From: Chimonanthus salicifolius | Taxonomy: Eukaryota > Streptophyta > Magnoliopsida > Laurales > Calycanthaceae | Assembly (NCBI GenBank): GCA_013350335.1 | Contig: CM023541.1 | Span: 39,982,739 to 40,046,738 of the forward strand | Direction of reading: 5' to 3' | DNA: 64,000 bases | Shown: one piece after another, positions 48,001-58,749 of the stretch | How the letters are laid out: each line of letters starts with the position of its first letter | Position numbering within the stretch: the first letter of the stretch is position 1 | Made by a program: the position numbers and the translations under genes | The notes under the pieces: model-generated | What the model was told of the DNA's origin: nothing | Databases searched by the model: none | The model's input: only the letters and a program-made list of their open reading frames with translations

Positions 48001-51000
48001 TACCAAATTAGTATATTCCAACACACGTTAAAAAAAGCTAATAAGCTAAAAAACACCAAAAAACCACAGGCACTAGACCCCCACAAATAAAAAAACCAAA
48101 ATTGTGATACTTCTAAAATTCCAGATACCACAAAATTCTACATCCATGGGAATTGTATGACATTCATCATGTGACACTATATGAATCATAAGATATTTAT
48201 CATATATCATCAGATTCTGACAACATTGTCCCTTTGGAGCAATGGGAATTTCTAATGCTAGCTGTATACAGCCTTGAGCCCTTCTTTATGAACAATGAGT
48301 CTTAAGCCCTTAAGTGGCTTATGCAGAAAGTTAGCAGGTGCTGTTTTCATTAGCTGTAATTAGTAGGGATTCTAATTCTTGTCAGTGGGCTTGCTTTTGT
48401 GATTGCATAAGCACATGAAATAGAAAGCAGAGGAAGAAGGAATTATTTGATAATGCACAATGCTACAAATAAACAAACCTGATTAAATCCAGACTTAAAA
48501 GCTTTGACTTGTCTCAAAGTACCACTTTTCACAGTTGCATCCACAATCAATGAAATGTACTCTTCCAAATTCATAATAGTTACCTGAGAAATAGTAAATG
48601 GATAATGCATTCAGATAATACTCACAAAAGCAATAGTAGTAGCAATGTAAATCATATTTAGTATATTACCATCTTATAGTCAGGTCCAGTGGCAAGCTTA
48701 TAATCAGCATAGCCAGGGAGAGTAAACTCAAGACAAAGATCCTCAATTCTGGTGTCTCGGAAATGCAAATCAGATATACATGCTGCATGTTTCCCAGAAA
48801 GAGAGTCCAAATTTCTCTTCCTCTCAACAAGAGCTTGAAACTCTATCAAAGTCCTTCCAAGCTCAGGATCAAAGGAGTAGATGTCAAAAATATCAAGCTC
48901 CTAGAATAGAAAACATGAATGAAATAGTCAATATTATGCAACATTTTGAAGTTCAGACCAGAATGACCAAGCAAAACAGTTCAAATTCCTCTGGCTGTTC
49001 TGGTTAGATATAAACCACTCTTTTGATCACAACCGATTCAAACCAGTTTTGGCCAGTAATCAAATAACAGCATTCTTAAATGCATCCAGAGTTCAATTGG
49101 TCAAACCGGTTAGGACCAAATCACCCACCAAAATGGTCCAGTTTTAAAGACACTACCACCTCGCAAAGTAACTAATAGAAAAAATCTAAAATGAAGAAGT
49201 TCTCCAACCCAAAAAAAAACTAAAAAGGGTGAAAATCTTAACAAAGATGAGAAAACCTGCTCAAGAATAAGTTTATAAAAGGCTTTGGAGAATGGTAGAT
49301 CCAAGACCCTTCCATCTTTAAGTGCCCTGGCAACAACCTGCCCAAGTAGGAAAAACTTCTTGATCACTTCAGAGAACTCCATCCCATTCGAGGAACTTGA
49401 TTCAGGCAACCATGGGCGAGGAAAAAGTCCCAAAGGGGCTATCACAAACTCAGAATCCACGACCCGTGAACTATGCTCTTCTCTCCACATGCCCAAACCA
49501 ACCATCTGGAACTCATGACTAACTAGGGTATAGAACTCCATTGTTGGGCCAAGACCGGTTCCAACTTCTTCATCATACTCCACCTCTAGAATAGCATGGT
49601 TATGGGCATGCAAATTCATCATTTGTGCCGCAGATTCCAGAATATGGCTACGGTGAACATGAAATTTTTCACGCTGCAAAACACCAGCTTGTAGCTGCCT
49701 GTCACTTGTGCCATTTGCATTATTACCAGTCCATTGCTGTGATAGAGGTGGAAGAAACTCTGACAAACCAAATGCAGTCAAGTGGAAGTACTTCCTCCTT
49801 GCCTCAAAATTGAACACGAAAGGGCATGCTGCCATTAACTGATTGCACCATGGAGGCATCCCACCAAAAGACACTGCCAAAGGGTCTCGCATTTGCTGCT
49901 CTAATTTTTCAGTCAATCTACTGCTTACGAAATCAGCTTGGGGAATAGCAGGTGTTATAACTTTCAAATCATCAAAATTATTTGTCCTCCCTTCAGAAAA
50001 AACTTTGATTCTTTCATGACACATCAAGTGAAATGTAAATCTATTCAAGCCCTCTAGGAATTTAAGCAAGAACAATACATCATAGGTAGGATTTGACTTC
50101 TCCAAGTTGCAGGGAAGCTTAGCAACCAACAAGCAAGAGAAAAATGGAAGCCTTTGCCATGAAACCACCAGTTCATGATTGAAAGGAGAAAAAACCTTGA
50201 AATCATGATGAAACTTCTGACAATTACTGTGTGTTGGTTCTAAAGCCCTTCTATATTTCACTTCATATACTTCATACCAAAATTTTGGGCCCACAACTAT
50301 ATCATTGTCTTCATGTGATTGTTGCAGCATTGCTTGATAAAGAGTTAATGACCGCTCAAGCTCTTTTCCTTTCAAGTAAAATTTCATCTTAGAAGCACCC
50401 TGACAATTGCAGCAAGTGTAAACTGCAAGAGAAATAAACGATTCTATATGATCTCAGGCAAACTTTCAACATCTAGATGAGCATTAAATAAAAGAACTAG
50501 GATAATTCAGTAAATCAAATTTTATCTTGGTCCAAAGGATTACCACTTATAGAGTCCATTGTTTTCATGTCAGCATTGATATCTGGTACATAGTTCAGTT
50601 CTTGCTTTGTAGAGCTCTAAAATACAAGCTGACTGATCAGTAACCATGCATAATAACGTTTTTTTTTTTTTAATTAAGATTAGTGGAATATGTAAATGAA
50701 ATAAGATTTCTAAAGTTTAAATTGAAACAGCAAATTTAAAGAGTTGCAAATTATCGCCATTTCAAAAGTAGCAAATGACAGATAAAAAACAGAAAAATTT
50801 TATGAGATCAACCTGCATGTGTGAGTCTTGCAAACCTTGTGTGTCTTTGCATCCACTCCCTAACAAAGAATTCTCCTTGGTATTTATGGATGCAGTATTT
50901 AGATCATCGGTCACATTTTTTCCTGTCACGAATAAAAGTTAAAGACCTTAGGTAGAACGGTAGGTAGTAAGAGAACATTTAAACTCTTATAGCTTTACCT

Positions 51001-52441
51001 GTCGATTCTACAGATTCTTCAATTATATTAGTGCAAACTTTAGGCCAAAGATATTTTTCAATGTCATCCAAAGAAGAAAGAGCATCAACCATTAAAACAT
51101 CTGAAGGGTAATTGCATAAGACAGCTTCCCCTTCTTCCCTCACAAAACGAACCCTTAAACATGGATGCTTTGTAGAGCAGCCTGGAATATTAGCATAAAC
51201 ATCTCTTGATTTGGGAGCATGACTCACAATAACTGCAAATTGATCCAAGGATGATAGTGCATTTTGCAATTTCTGTACTAACAATTTAAGAAATGTATCT
51301 TCACTTTGTTGATAAAGTGAAGTAAACAAAATTTTAACAAATGTTTCAAACCTCTTCAATACAACCCAGTGATCGTTTGGTAAATGATGATTCACCTTTT
51401 CTTTCAGGTACTTCCCATTAGATAGATAATGTATTAATGATTTTACGACTCCACTTTCAATAAACTCAAAAGTAGACAATGGATTTGATCCATTAAGCTC
51501 TGCCATTATTTGCTCCAATAAATGAGAGTAGTACTCATCAGCACATGAATCACTTGTTGACATGTTCACATTATCAGTCAACGATGCACAGAAAGTTCGG
51601 AGCTTATGAACAGTCTCTGTCAATCCATTATGGGAATCCCATGGCTCTCCAGCAAAGTAGGTGACCTTTAGGTGCTTGGCTAGTGACTGGACAGTACTTT
51701 TCTCAAGTTTGCAACCTCCTGTTTCTGATGACAAAGAAGATCGGCCAATATCAAAAGTATAACAGAGGCATCTACGGACATCTTTACCAGCAGAGCTGTG
51801 CACATTCCTTGGTTTTTGAACCAGAGAATCTGATAATTGCTCCAACATCAGGAGTGCATCAACTGCATAAACAACACCCTCTTTCACAAAAGAGCATGAA
51901 AAGATCTCAGGAAGCTTTTGCATGAGAAGGTCAGCAGTCTTCAGGGCAGAAATAAGTAAATGGTGATCATTCTGGGCAAATACACTGGCCAGAAAGCTGT
52001 CATGATGACAATGTATGGAAAATTGTGAGTTACGATTAATAATCTCTAATAATAGACATAGGTACCCAGACAAGGCCAGTCAATATCACCTTGAAATGTT
52101 GGCATTCTTGAGCAAATCAAGAAGCATATCAGCAGAGCAGAAATAAACTAACTTATTGATGACAGAAAGACATCCATAGCAGACGTAAAAGCTTGCACCA
52201 TTTTTAACAACCTGAACCACAAATAGAAGAGAAAATTATACCATGTTAAGGATAACTGAAGAACAGACATATAAATCATAAAATGTACCTGGATTAACAC
52301 AGGAAGAATATCCATCCCAAAACGATGTAGAAGCTCAGGTAGATCTATTAGAATCTTCTCCTTGTCAGATACTAGATCTTGAGCATCATCTCCAACTGAA
52401 GGAGGGAGAAGCACATTTAATAATTTGAGAACTTCATGTAT
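42055..52441 (-). CDS. UPL4: UPL4-like HECT E3 ubiquitin ligase, 5' exons outside the window
   Basis: Exons on the minus strand: 52441-52289, 52211-52090, 51996-50999, 50922-50813, 50616-50544, 50422-49257, 48900-48670, 48583-48479, 45155-45078, 44989-44921, 44062-43934, 43779-43696, 42120-42055 (TAG). All splice with GT-AG in one frame: 1127 residues plus stop. The first part ([14 protein letters not shown], then [11 protein letters not shown]) is the end of the armadillo region. The C-terminal ~350 residues are the HECT domain ([46 protein letters not shown]), with catalytic Cys in [16 protein letters not shown], 33 residues from the end [19 protein letters not shown] ligases pass ubiquitin from an E2 to the substrate through this Cys. 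About 1.1k residues from the armadillo end fits UPL4 (about 1500 in Arabidopsis) better than UPL3 (about 1890). The N-terminal armadillo exons are not visible up to 64000. Confidence 0.87.
43696..43779 (-). CDS. UPL4: UPL4 exon with HECT catalytic cysteine
   Basis: 28 codons, [20 protein letters not shown] then KLPPYSSK. The Cys of MTCANYL is at the expected active-site position. Acceptor TTCAG/CATTGG, donor CGAAG/GTTGGT. Confidence 0.88.
45431..46569 (+). mobile_element. TRIM array: four LTRs and three internal units, one target duplication
   Basis: LTRs 45436-45627, 45727-45918, 46018-46212 and 46327-46564. Internal units 45628-45726, 45919-46017 (99 bp each) and 46213-46326. LTRs 1-3 start TGTAATACC and end CGGGTCGTTACA. 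The units begin AATGGTATCAGAG (initiator-Met tRNA primer site) and units 1-2 end CTTTAAGGGGGG. The fourth LTR is another subtype (238 bp, TGTGATACCCCATCC start, same CGGGTCGTTACA end), and the third internal unit is different too (CTTTGGGGGGG tract). The pentamer GTCAC flanks the whole array at 45431-45435 and 46565-46569. The array lies in a UPL4 intron on the opposite strand. Confidence 0.92.
47380..48470. other. UPL4 intron, no further feature
   Basis: AT-rich intron DNA between the TRIM array and the exon at 48479. I see no recognisable gene or bounded repeat. Confidence 0.5.
49257..50422 (-). CDS. UPL4: UPL4 large exon: linker and HECT N-lobe start
   Basis: 388 codons. The acceptor is chosen at TTGCAG/TTTACAC because it keeps frame with the preceding exon, whereas the nearer CAG/GGTGC would hit a stop. 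Contains [20 protein letters not shown], typical of UPL3/UPL4 before the HECT domain, then the HECT N-lobe through [10 protein letters not shown]. Confidence 0.85.
50999..51996 (-). CDS. UPL4: UPL4 exon after the armadillo repeats
   Basis: 998 bp. Starts [20 protein letters not shown], then [20 protein letters not shown], matching the UPL3/UPL4 region after the armadillo repeats. Ends in a linker leading to two small exons. Confidence 0.85.
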
Positions 52442-52942
52442 CTGCCACAAACTCAAATTAATAACATTAGTTCCTTCAACCCTTCCAAACACTCAATTAG
52501 TTTCAAGTATTTCAAAAAATATAAAATGCACAACACCAACTTAATCACGTCAAAATCAAAAGAGTTTGTTAACACTGAAATATATCTAAAACAATTGTTG
52601 ATTTCCTCATTCTAGTTGACTATTGTGGACGAAAGCAGTAAATAGTGCATACATAACAGGATACAAAAATGGAAACATAAAGAAGCAGGAAATGCTTCAA
52701 GTTTGAAATTCCCAGTATCAAAATATATCTAAAACAATTGTTGATTTCCTACCATTAGCGCAAGTAATAGCATTAACAAAATCTCTCTTAGTAAGCTACC
52801 TTAACTATGTCTAGATCAAAGGTCCAACCCCTCCTAATCCCAAGCAGCTCCACCTCATTAGACTCCTTAATCCCCACTGATCCCAAAAAAAGGACAATCT
52901 CCCTCTTCATCATGCACCACACCACTTATGCCAGTCAAACCA

Positions 52943-53849
52943 TAATGTAGTGGAAGCGGGGAAGAAAACAAATTAAGTCAAACTTGACGAATACTCGGGT
53001 CAAACAAGTGAAGGAATAGTCACGCACGTGTGAAGGCTTTAAGTTAAAGGGGTTGTGACTTGCACGTGGGGGTATAAGGATACTTAGGACTGCTGGGATA
53101 CGAATGGTATTAAGAAAAGAAAAGGGAAAAGAGGAGAGGCAGCGGAAGGTGCAGCGGCAGCGGAAGGTGCAGCAGCAGCGGTGAAAAAAAGAGAAGAAAG
53201 GAAGCGGCGGAAGCTATGAAGAGGGGAAAAGAGGAAGAAGAGGCTAAGGAAGAAGAAGATTACAGCTGTACCTGGTAGAAGAATGCAGCAAGAAGGAAAC
53301 AAAACTGATTGTAGGGAGATGACAATTCAGCGAGTAGCAGAGGTGAGGGTCTTGCAACCGGAAGAGGTTTGGGATAAAGCCCAAATAACAGCTGTTTCAG
53401 GTCTGGGATTAAGCCCAGATCTGTATGTGATTTCGCTGAAATAGACCAGCTGGAGAACAACCTGCAACACAGGAGATGAGCAACGAGAACAAGAGAAATA
53501 CTCTTCAATCGATTCAATATTTTCGAATAATAGATGTGTGTCCATTCTCCACCTTTCGTGTATTATTTATAGGCAAATAAACACGACTATTACAAGACTC
53601 AATAACCGACTTATATTCCACCGAAAGTGGACTTCTATCTACGACTCTAACTCTGGAAGTTTCCTATGACTCTCACATTAAATTCCTACGAAAACTAGGA
53701 TCCCAAAATAGGATTGACATAATAAATAAAAGTAAAATAGCAACTAAATAAATTAGGACATGGGCCCAACTCGAGATTAAGCTCGTGGGCCTTGCGTCTT
53801 GTCGACCCGTTGTGAGTACTTCAAAAATCTATCTGCCACCTGTTCTACA
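52943..53849 (-). mobile_element. Candidate solo LTR
   Basis: On the minus strand it starts TGTAGAACAGGTGG and ends CCGCTTCCACTACA. A TATAAATAATAC promoter-like site (about 53560) is followed by a leader and a poorly coding tail. The 8-mer TCAAACCA flanks it on both sides (52935-52942, 53850-53857), although on one side 3 bp (TAA) separate it from the TG end. Longer than the usual 4-6 bp duplication, so the class is uncertain. It lies upstream of the first visible UPL4 exon. Confidence 0.55.
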
Positions 53850-53879
53850 TCAAACCAAGTTTGCCTCTAGCAACTCCAT

Positions 53880-54360
53880 CCACATTAAACTATTTTTTTT
53901 AATTAAACCAAAATCCATCCACATTAAATTAATTATAGCCTTTCAAAGGAATTGACCAGACTTCACATGATTCATTCCCATCTCTTTTGTGCCATTTACA
54001 TCCATCCCAAGATGAATAAGAATCTAAGATGAAATAATCCTAACTCTTTGCATAGTGTCAACCAACCAGCTAACCTCACTTCTGTCACTTCTCTCACCTC
54101 CCTCACCTTTTCTTCGAACATTCTTGCATTCATTTCCTTCCAAATGGACAACAAAAGTGTTGTTAGAATCGTGTTCCCTGCCACTTTCATTTTGCCCTTG
54201 AATGAACCCAACCCCATTCCTCCATAACTTACCTGATGGTACCATTCATACAATCATACCCATAGATACTCCAACTCGATAAGTCTAACTCAAAACTCTC
54301 TCAAAAAAAAAACAAACAAACACATACAAAAAAATGGTCCACTCTCCATAGCGTTGCCAC
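53880..54360 (-). mobile_element. L1-type LINE, 3' part split by the hAT element
   Basis: The minus-strand frame reads SIWKEMNARMFEEKVREVRE, the C-terminal signature of plant L1 ORF2 (IWKERNxRxF). At the hAT junction VATLWRVDHF fits the preceding L1 motif. Its 5' half lies beyond the hAT element at 58095-58749. Confidence 0.65.
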
Positions 54361-54529
54361 TAGGGGTGTAAATGGACCTGGATCCGGCCCGCGAACCGTC
54401 CAGCCCACCCTGATAAATAAGCAAACATGCCAGATCCTAAGGTCCGTTTATATACACGGATCGGACTCGGACAATCCATTTATTTTTTGGACGGTCCGCG
54501 AGCCCATCGGACTCTAGTGTATTCAAAAG

Positions 54530-55446
54530 ACTCCCAGTGGAAACACATTACACTCGACGCTATGTATTCGAAACCCTAACTCTTCCTTGCTCTCGTCTCT
54601 TCCCTTCTCTCGCCGTCACTCTCGATCGCTCTCTCCTTCTCTTCCCTTCTCTCGTCGTCACTCTCGACTGTGCGATTCTCTCCTTCAGTGGGTTCACTCT
54701 CTCTCACTCAATATTCTCTCTCATTCTCTCAATCCTCTCCCTCAGCCCTCTCTTCTCTGTCCGGATTTGCAGCGGCCAACAAGGAGGAGGCTGGGGGCTT
54801 GCTGATGGATGAGAGAGAAGGAAGAGAGGTCCATGGAAAGAAGGTTGACTTGCAAGCGAAATCGAGAGAGATCTTCGGTTTTGAATGGTGATGAAGAAGG
54901 GGAAAATTGAATATTTTTGGACTTGGGTTGCAGAGGAGGGATCTGGATTCCACGAATATGCTCATTTTGACGGATCTAGAGGTGGGTTTTTTTCCCTTTT
55001 TCTTGTAATTTTTATTTTTGGGCGGTATTGATGACGGTGGTCATAAGAGGGGTTCTAGATCTGGGTGTGTTTTAGATATTAGTTTAAATCTTCTGTTCGT
55101 ACGTTTGTGGGATCCTTCTTGTTGACACTTAAGATATCGAGGGATCAAAGAGGAATACTCTATTTGCTTTCTTTCTTTGCCGAAGGCCGCCAAAAGAAAG
55201 AGAGGTAGAGGTCAGCCGCCTCAAAATTTGAATCAAGCTGCCATCAAGCTCGCCTACTGCCTGCCGTCGAAGGAAAGAGAGTTTGAATCCAATACGCGTG
55301 CCGTTGCTTTCCCACTTTCATGCATTCATTCATGCATCAGTGTGAGTAGCAAAAGAACCATTCTAAAGGACCCTCATTTTTTCTTCTTATTTATTTACAA
55401 TGTTTATGTAGGAACTCTTATTCTGAGAAACTTCAATGCTTATTAA
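54530..55446 (+). other. Gene-like sequence carried inside the hAT element
   Basis: GAAACCCTAACTC followed by a long CT-rich leader (54565-54760) resembles a plant 5' UTR. 55177-55330 encodes KAAKRKRGRGQPPQNLNQAA, an AT-hook-like basic stretch, then IKLAYCLPSKEREFESNT. No complete gene could be assembled. It may be a captured host gene fragment or the remains of the element's own gene. Confidence 0.4.
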
Positions 55447-57315
55447 TTGATCCTCTTAGTATTCATCCTAAATTCCTAATTGCTTGCTTACCATCTTGTT
55501 GTGTTGTTTAAAGAGTGTTCATTATTTCCAGCAGAATGGTATACCACGATATGGATCTCTGTAATTCTGATTGAAGGGTTGACTTCATCTTTCCTGATTA
55601 CTTTCATTATGTGCTTGGTATTCTCTGTGCTGTAAATGTTGCTATTTGTGGATGTTGATTCTTCCCCTTCTTCTATAATTGATTTTTCCTTAGCCCTTTT
55701 ATTGTTTGGGTTTCATCCATCATAGATGACTATGACCCTCTATTGCTGGCCGTGACTCTACCTGTGCGTCTCCTCTATTTTAAGTTTTAATAGATTTAAA
55801 AATTAAGTGAAGATTTTGATGATTAGGATATATGATTCTCTTATGTGAAATTTTTGTGTGCAACCCCCATATTTGGGCACATCATCTAGAGTCTGAGAGA
55901 AGAACAGACGTCTCTCTCAGATAGAGCTTGAGAAAACTCTGTGAAGGACTCATTATGAAACTTGGCTGTCTCTAAATACCCCCTTCCAAACGCAGCCTAG
56001 GACCCAAAACTGTACAGTTTACTACAACAAATGGCCATATGATTTCTTTATTCTAGTCTAACTCATTACTATTTTTGTTTAATTGATAATATGCTATATA
56101 ATAACCATAGATTTATTGATTTTTAGTTGTTGTTTTATTCAAACACACAGGATATAATTATGGGCAAATGGGCAATGGATAGGGACTGAATTACATCTTG
56201 AGTTCTGGACCAACTATAAGAGAAAGTGGGAGCGCCATCTTGGAGTGAGTGGGAGAATGTTGAAAATGACATTTTTTGCTAATGTAGTGTTGTGGGTGAC
56301 ATGGATGTCTCAACTTTTGAGGCTCGGCAATAATATTAATGATGTTTGATTCTGATTTTGTTTAACTCTATTATCTTAACAATGATTATCCAATGTTTGA
56401 GCTCCTCCCTGACATGATTGTTTGCTTATTTTATGGGATGCAGGATTTTGACGTGGTTATTGCTTCTTACTGAATGGAGTGTTTTAATTCATGTTGAGAA
56501 GCATAAAACAAGTTCATTTCCAATATTAAACAGCATGGTGTTTGTCTTTCATTTCATGGTGTTTGCTAGAGCTATGTCCTGAACCATCCGATGTTTAATG
56601 TTGTACACATGAATTTCTTTGCTCACCCTTATGTTTTCCAAATTCATGCAAGCAGGTAAGATGCTAGTAATGGTGATTTCGTTAGATTTGACATGGATGC
56701 CTCAACTTTTCCATACTTTGTTCTTAATGTTTGGTCTGTTTGTTAACTTTCACTGTAATGTTTGTGAAAAATTTGTCGTGCCGGTGGTAGATTGCACTTG
56801 TCCTACCCCCTCTTCAATGTGTAATCCATTCATTGCCAAATCAAATGGCATGTAAATAATCGATTACTCTCTATGTTTAAGGCTGATTTTCAGTTGTTAT
56901 TAATGTCTGTACTAGCTGTGAATATGCAGGTATTTATTGTGAATGGTGTTCTTGTTTAGGTTGTGGACCAATCTAATCAATCATGGTGTTCTTGTAGCAC
57001 TTCAGAATTATATAATGGCTGATGAAACAAATGATGGAGGGATGCATTTGCTTCCAAATTAGTAGGACCATTTTGAGACCCGCCATGAAGGATTTTACAG
57101 TTAGAAAGTGCTCCATTTTTATGGTGAGACTCAAATGATTATATAACATTTGAAAATTGAAATGCTCCATTTTTCCTATTTTAGTTTTACCTGTTGTATT
57201 ATCTTAACTCTCTATTTTGTGACAATAGCTTAATGGATCAAGACTAAAAAATCCATCATAGAAGAGATGCACCAACAAGAGGTGGAAAAGAGACAACTTA
57301 TATTTTCTTATTTAA

Positions 57316-57510
57316 TACTCCCTCCATCCCATTTTAGTTGTCTGATTTGAAACATTTGTATTTTTTAAAGAACTCACTATATAAGGCTAGCACTCCAAGT
57401 GATCTCATCCATTTACAACACATTTTATGCTACTCCAATATAAATGAAACAAATATTTTGGGACAATTTCAAAATCCATATAAGACAACTAATTTGGGAC
57501 AGAGGGAGTA
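57316..57510. mobile_element. Stowaway MITE
   Basis: 57318-57508, 191 bp, flanked by TA on both sides. The ends CTCCCTCCATCCCATTTTAG and (reverse complement) CTCCCTCTGTCCCAAATTAG are classic Tc1/mariner Stowaway termini; the inverted repeats continue into AGTTGTCT. Nested in the hAT element. Confidence 0.95.
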
Positions 57511-58094
57511 TTATTTTATATTAAGGGTAATAAGCCCAATTTTAATTTTTTATTTTTCAGTTCTAGTATAGACCTTTTTTAGACTTTTTACCATTATTTG
57601 ATGTTAAATGATGTATAAGTTTTAAAGTTCACCGAGTGTGATATATGTGAAATATTATATTAAAGTTGAAATGATAAATCCTAGGCTTATAACGAGTGTA
57701 GTAAGGTTTTGAATGAAAAAAAAAAGTTTTAAAATAGACATAAGGCTTATAAATAAACATTTAGAGTATTGGGCCTGATACTATGTATTAAAAACTGAAT
57801 ACTGGGCTCACATTTGAGGTGGATATCGGGTTTGGTAGTAAAATTTTGATATTGGGCCTAAATGGTAGACAATTGGATCCTAAAAGGTCCATAGGAGCAT
57901 TGGACCCTAAATGGACCATTGCCAGGCCATTATACACTATCGGACCCTAAACGGACTGTGGACGGTCTGACCGGTTTATCGGGCCGGGCTAGAAACAAGG
58001 CTAATCGGTTCCAGTGTTATCGAGCCGGGCCACAAACTGTCCGATTAACTTATCGGGTCGGGCCACACTGGACCAGGGTTCGATTACAGGCCTA

Positions 58095-58749
58095 GTTACC
58101 ACTTAACACACAATTTGTTGCAAATCATCTGAAACAATACTTGTACTCCTCAAATTGCATCTAAATCAGATTTACATTTATTGCATACCAACAAAAAACT
58201 TGTCTATCCACCGTGCCTTTCATTTTCCAAGCCAAAACACATGAAAGCCCACCACCTCACTGTAGAGCTAACACTATATTTAACTTTGTCTAGATCTTTT
58301 CATTTTCTTCCTCAACTGAAACTGTATCATCATAGATCCTAAGATTTTCATAATTTTTTAAGAAACCCCCTAAGAGCACTTCCAAAGACATGGACAATAT
58401 CACTCTTGCCTCTACCAACTCATAGTAATCACCCACACTTGCTTCTTTATTCTCCACCACCCTAACAGGGCGAGAAGAAGCATCCCTCAAAGCTCTTTCT
58501 CCTTATGATAACTCCCTCCAAAATAGAACCTTGGCCATACTTTTATAAAATGCACTGACCACTATAGAACTCTCCTCTTCTGATATCTTTCCTAAGTCCC
58601 ACCCACCTATATCCAGCAACAAGAATTTTCCTCCACAAGCCCTTCCTCTCTGGATTTGACCACCTCCTATTTCCATATTTATCTCTACTTCCTTCCCACT
58701 ATAAATCCCTTTGAAACTTCTTCAACTCCCTAGCAACCCTCGGCATCTT
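58095..58749 (-). mobile_element. L1-type LINE, 5' part of the split copy
   Basis: The minus strand reads ARELKKFQRDLYWEG (58730 downward; compare L1 KKxQRDFLWEG), then NPERKGLWRKILVAGYRWVG and VVENKEASVGDYYELVEARV, in the order found in L1 ORF2 after the reverse transcriptase. Frames are broken. It is bounded by the hAT element on one side and TRIM array B on the other. Confidence 0.65.

Larger units (their letters stand above)
54353..58102 (+). mobile_element. hAT-type DNA transposon, about 3.7 kb, apparently non-autonomous
   Basis: The element is 54361-58094 between 8-bp duplications GTTGCCAC (54353-54360) and GTTACCAC (58095-58102). Left end TAGGGGTGTAAATGGACC; right end, reverse complemented, TAGGCCTGTAATCGAACC; 13-14 of 18 match. 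Subterminal regions are full of GGACC, GGTCC and GGGCCGGGC words, as in other hAT elements. I find no hAT transposase dimerisation domain or BED finger in any frame. Nested inside an L1 and itself hit by a Stowaway MITE. Confidence 0.75.

Noticed and set aside
49285..49813. Plus-strand open frames opposite the UPL4 HECT exon
   Set aside because: Antisense shadows of a strongly coding exon.
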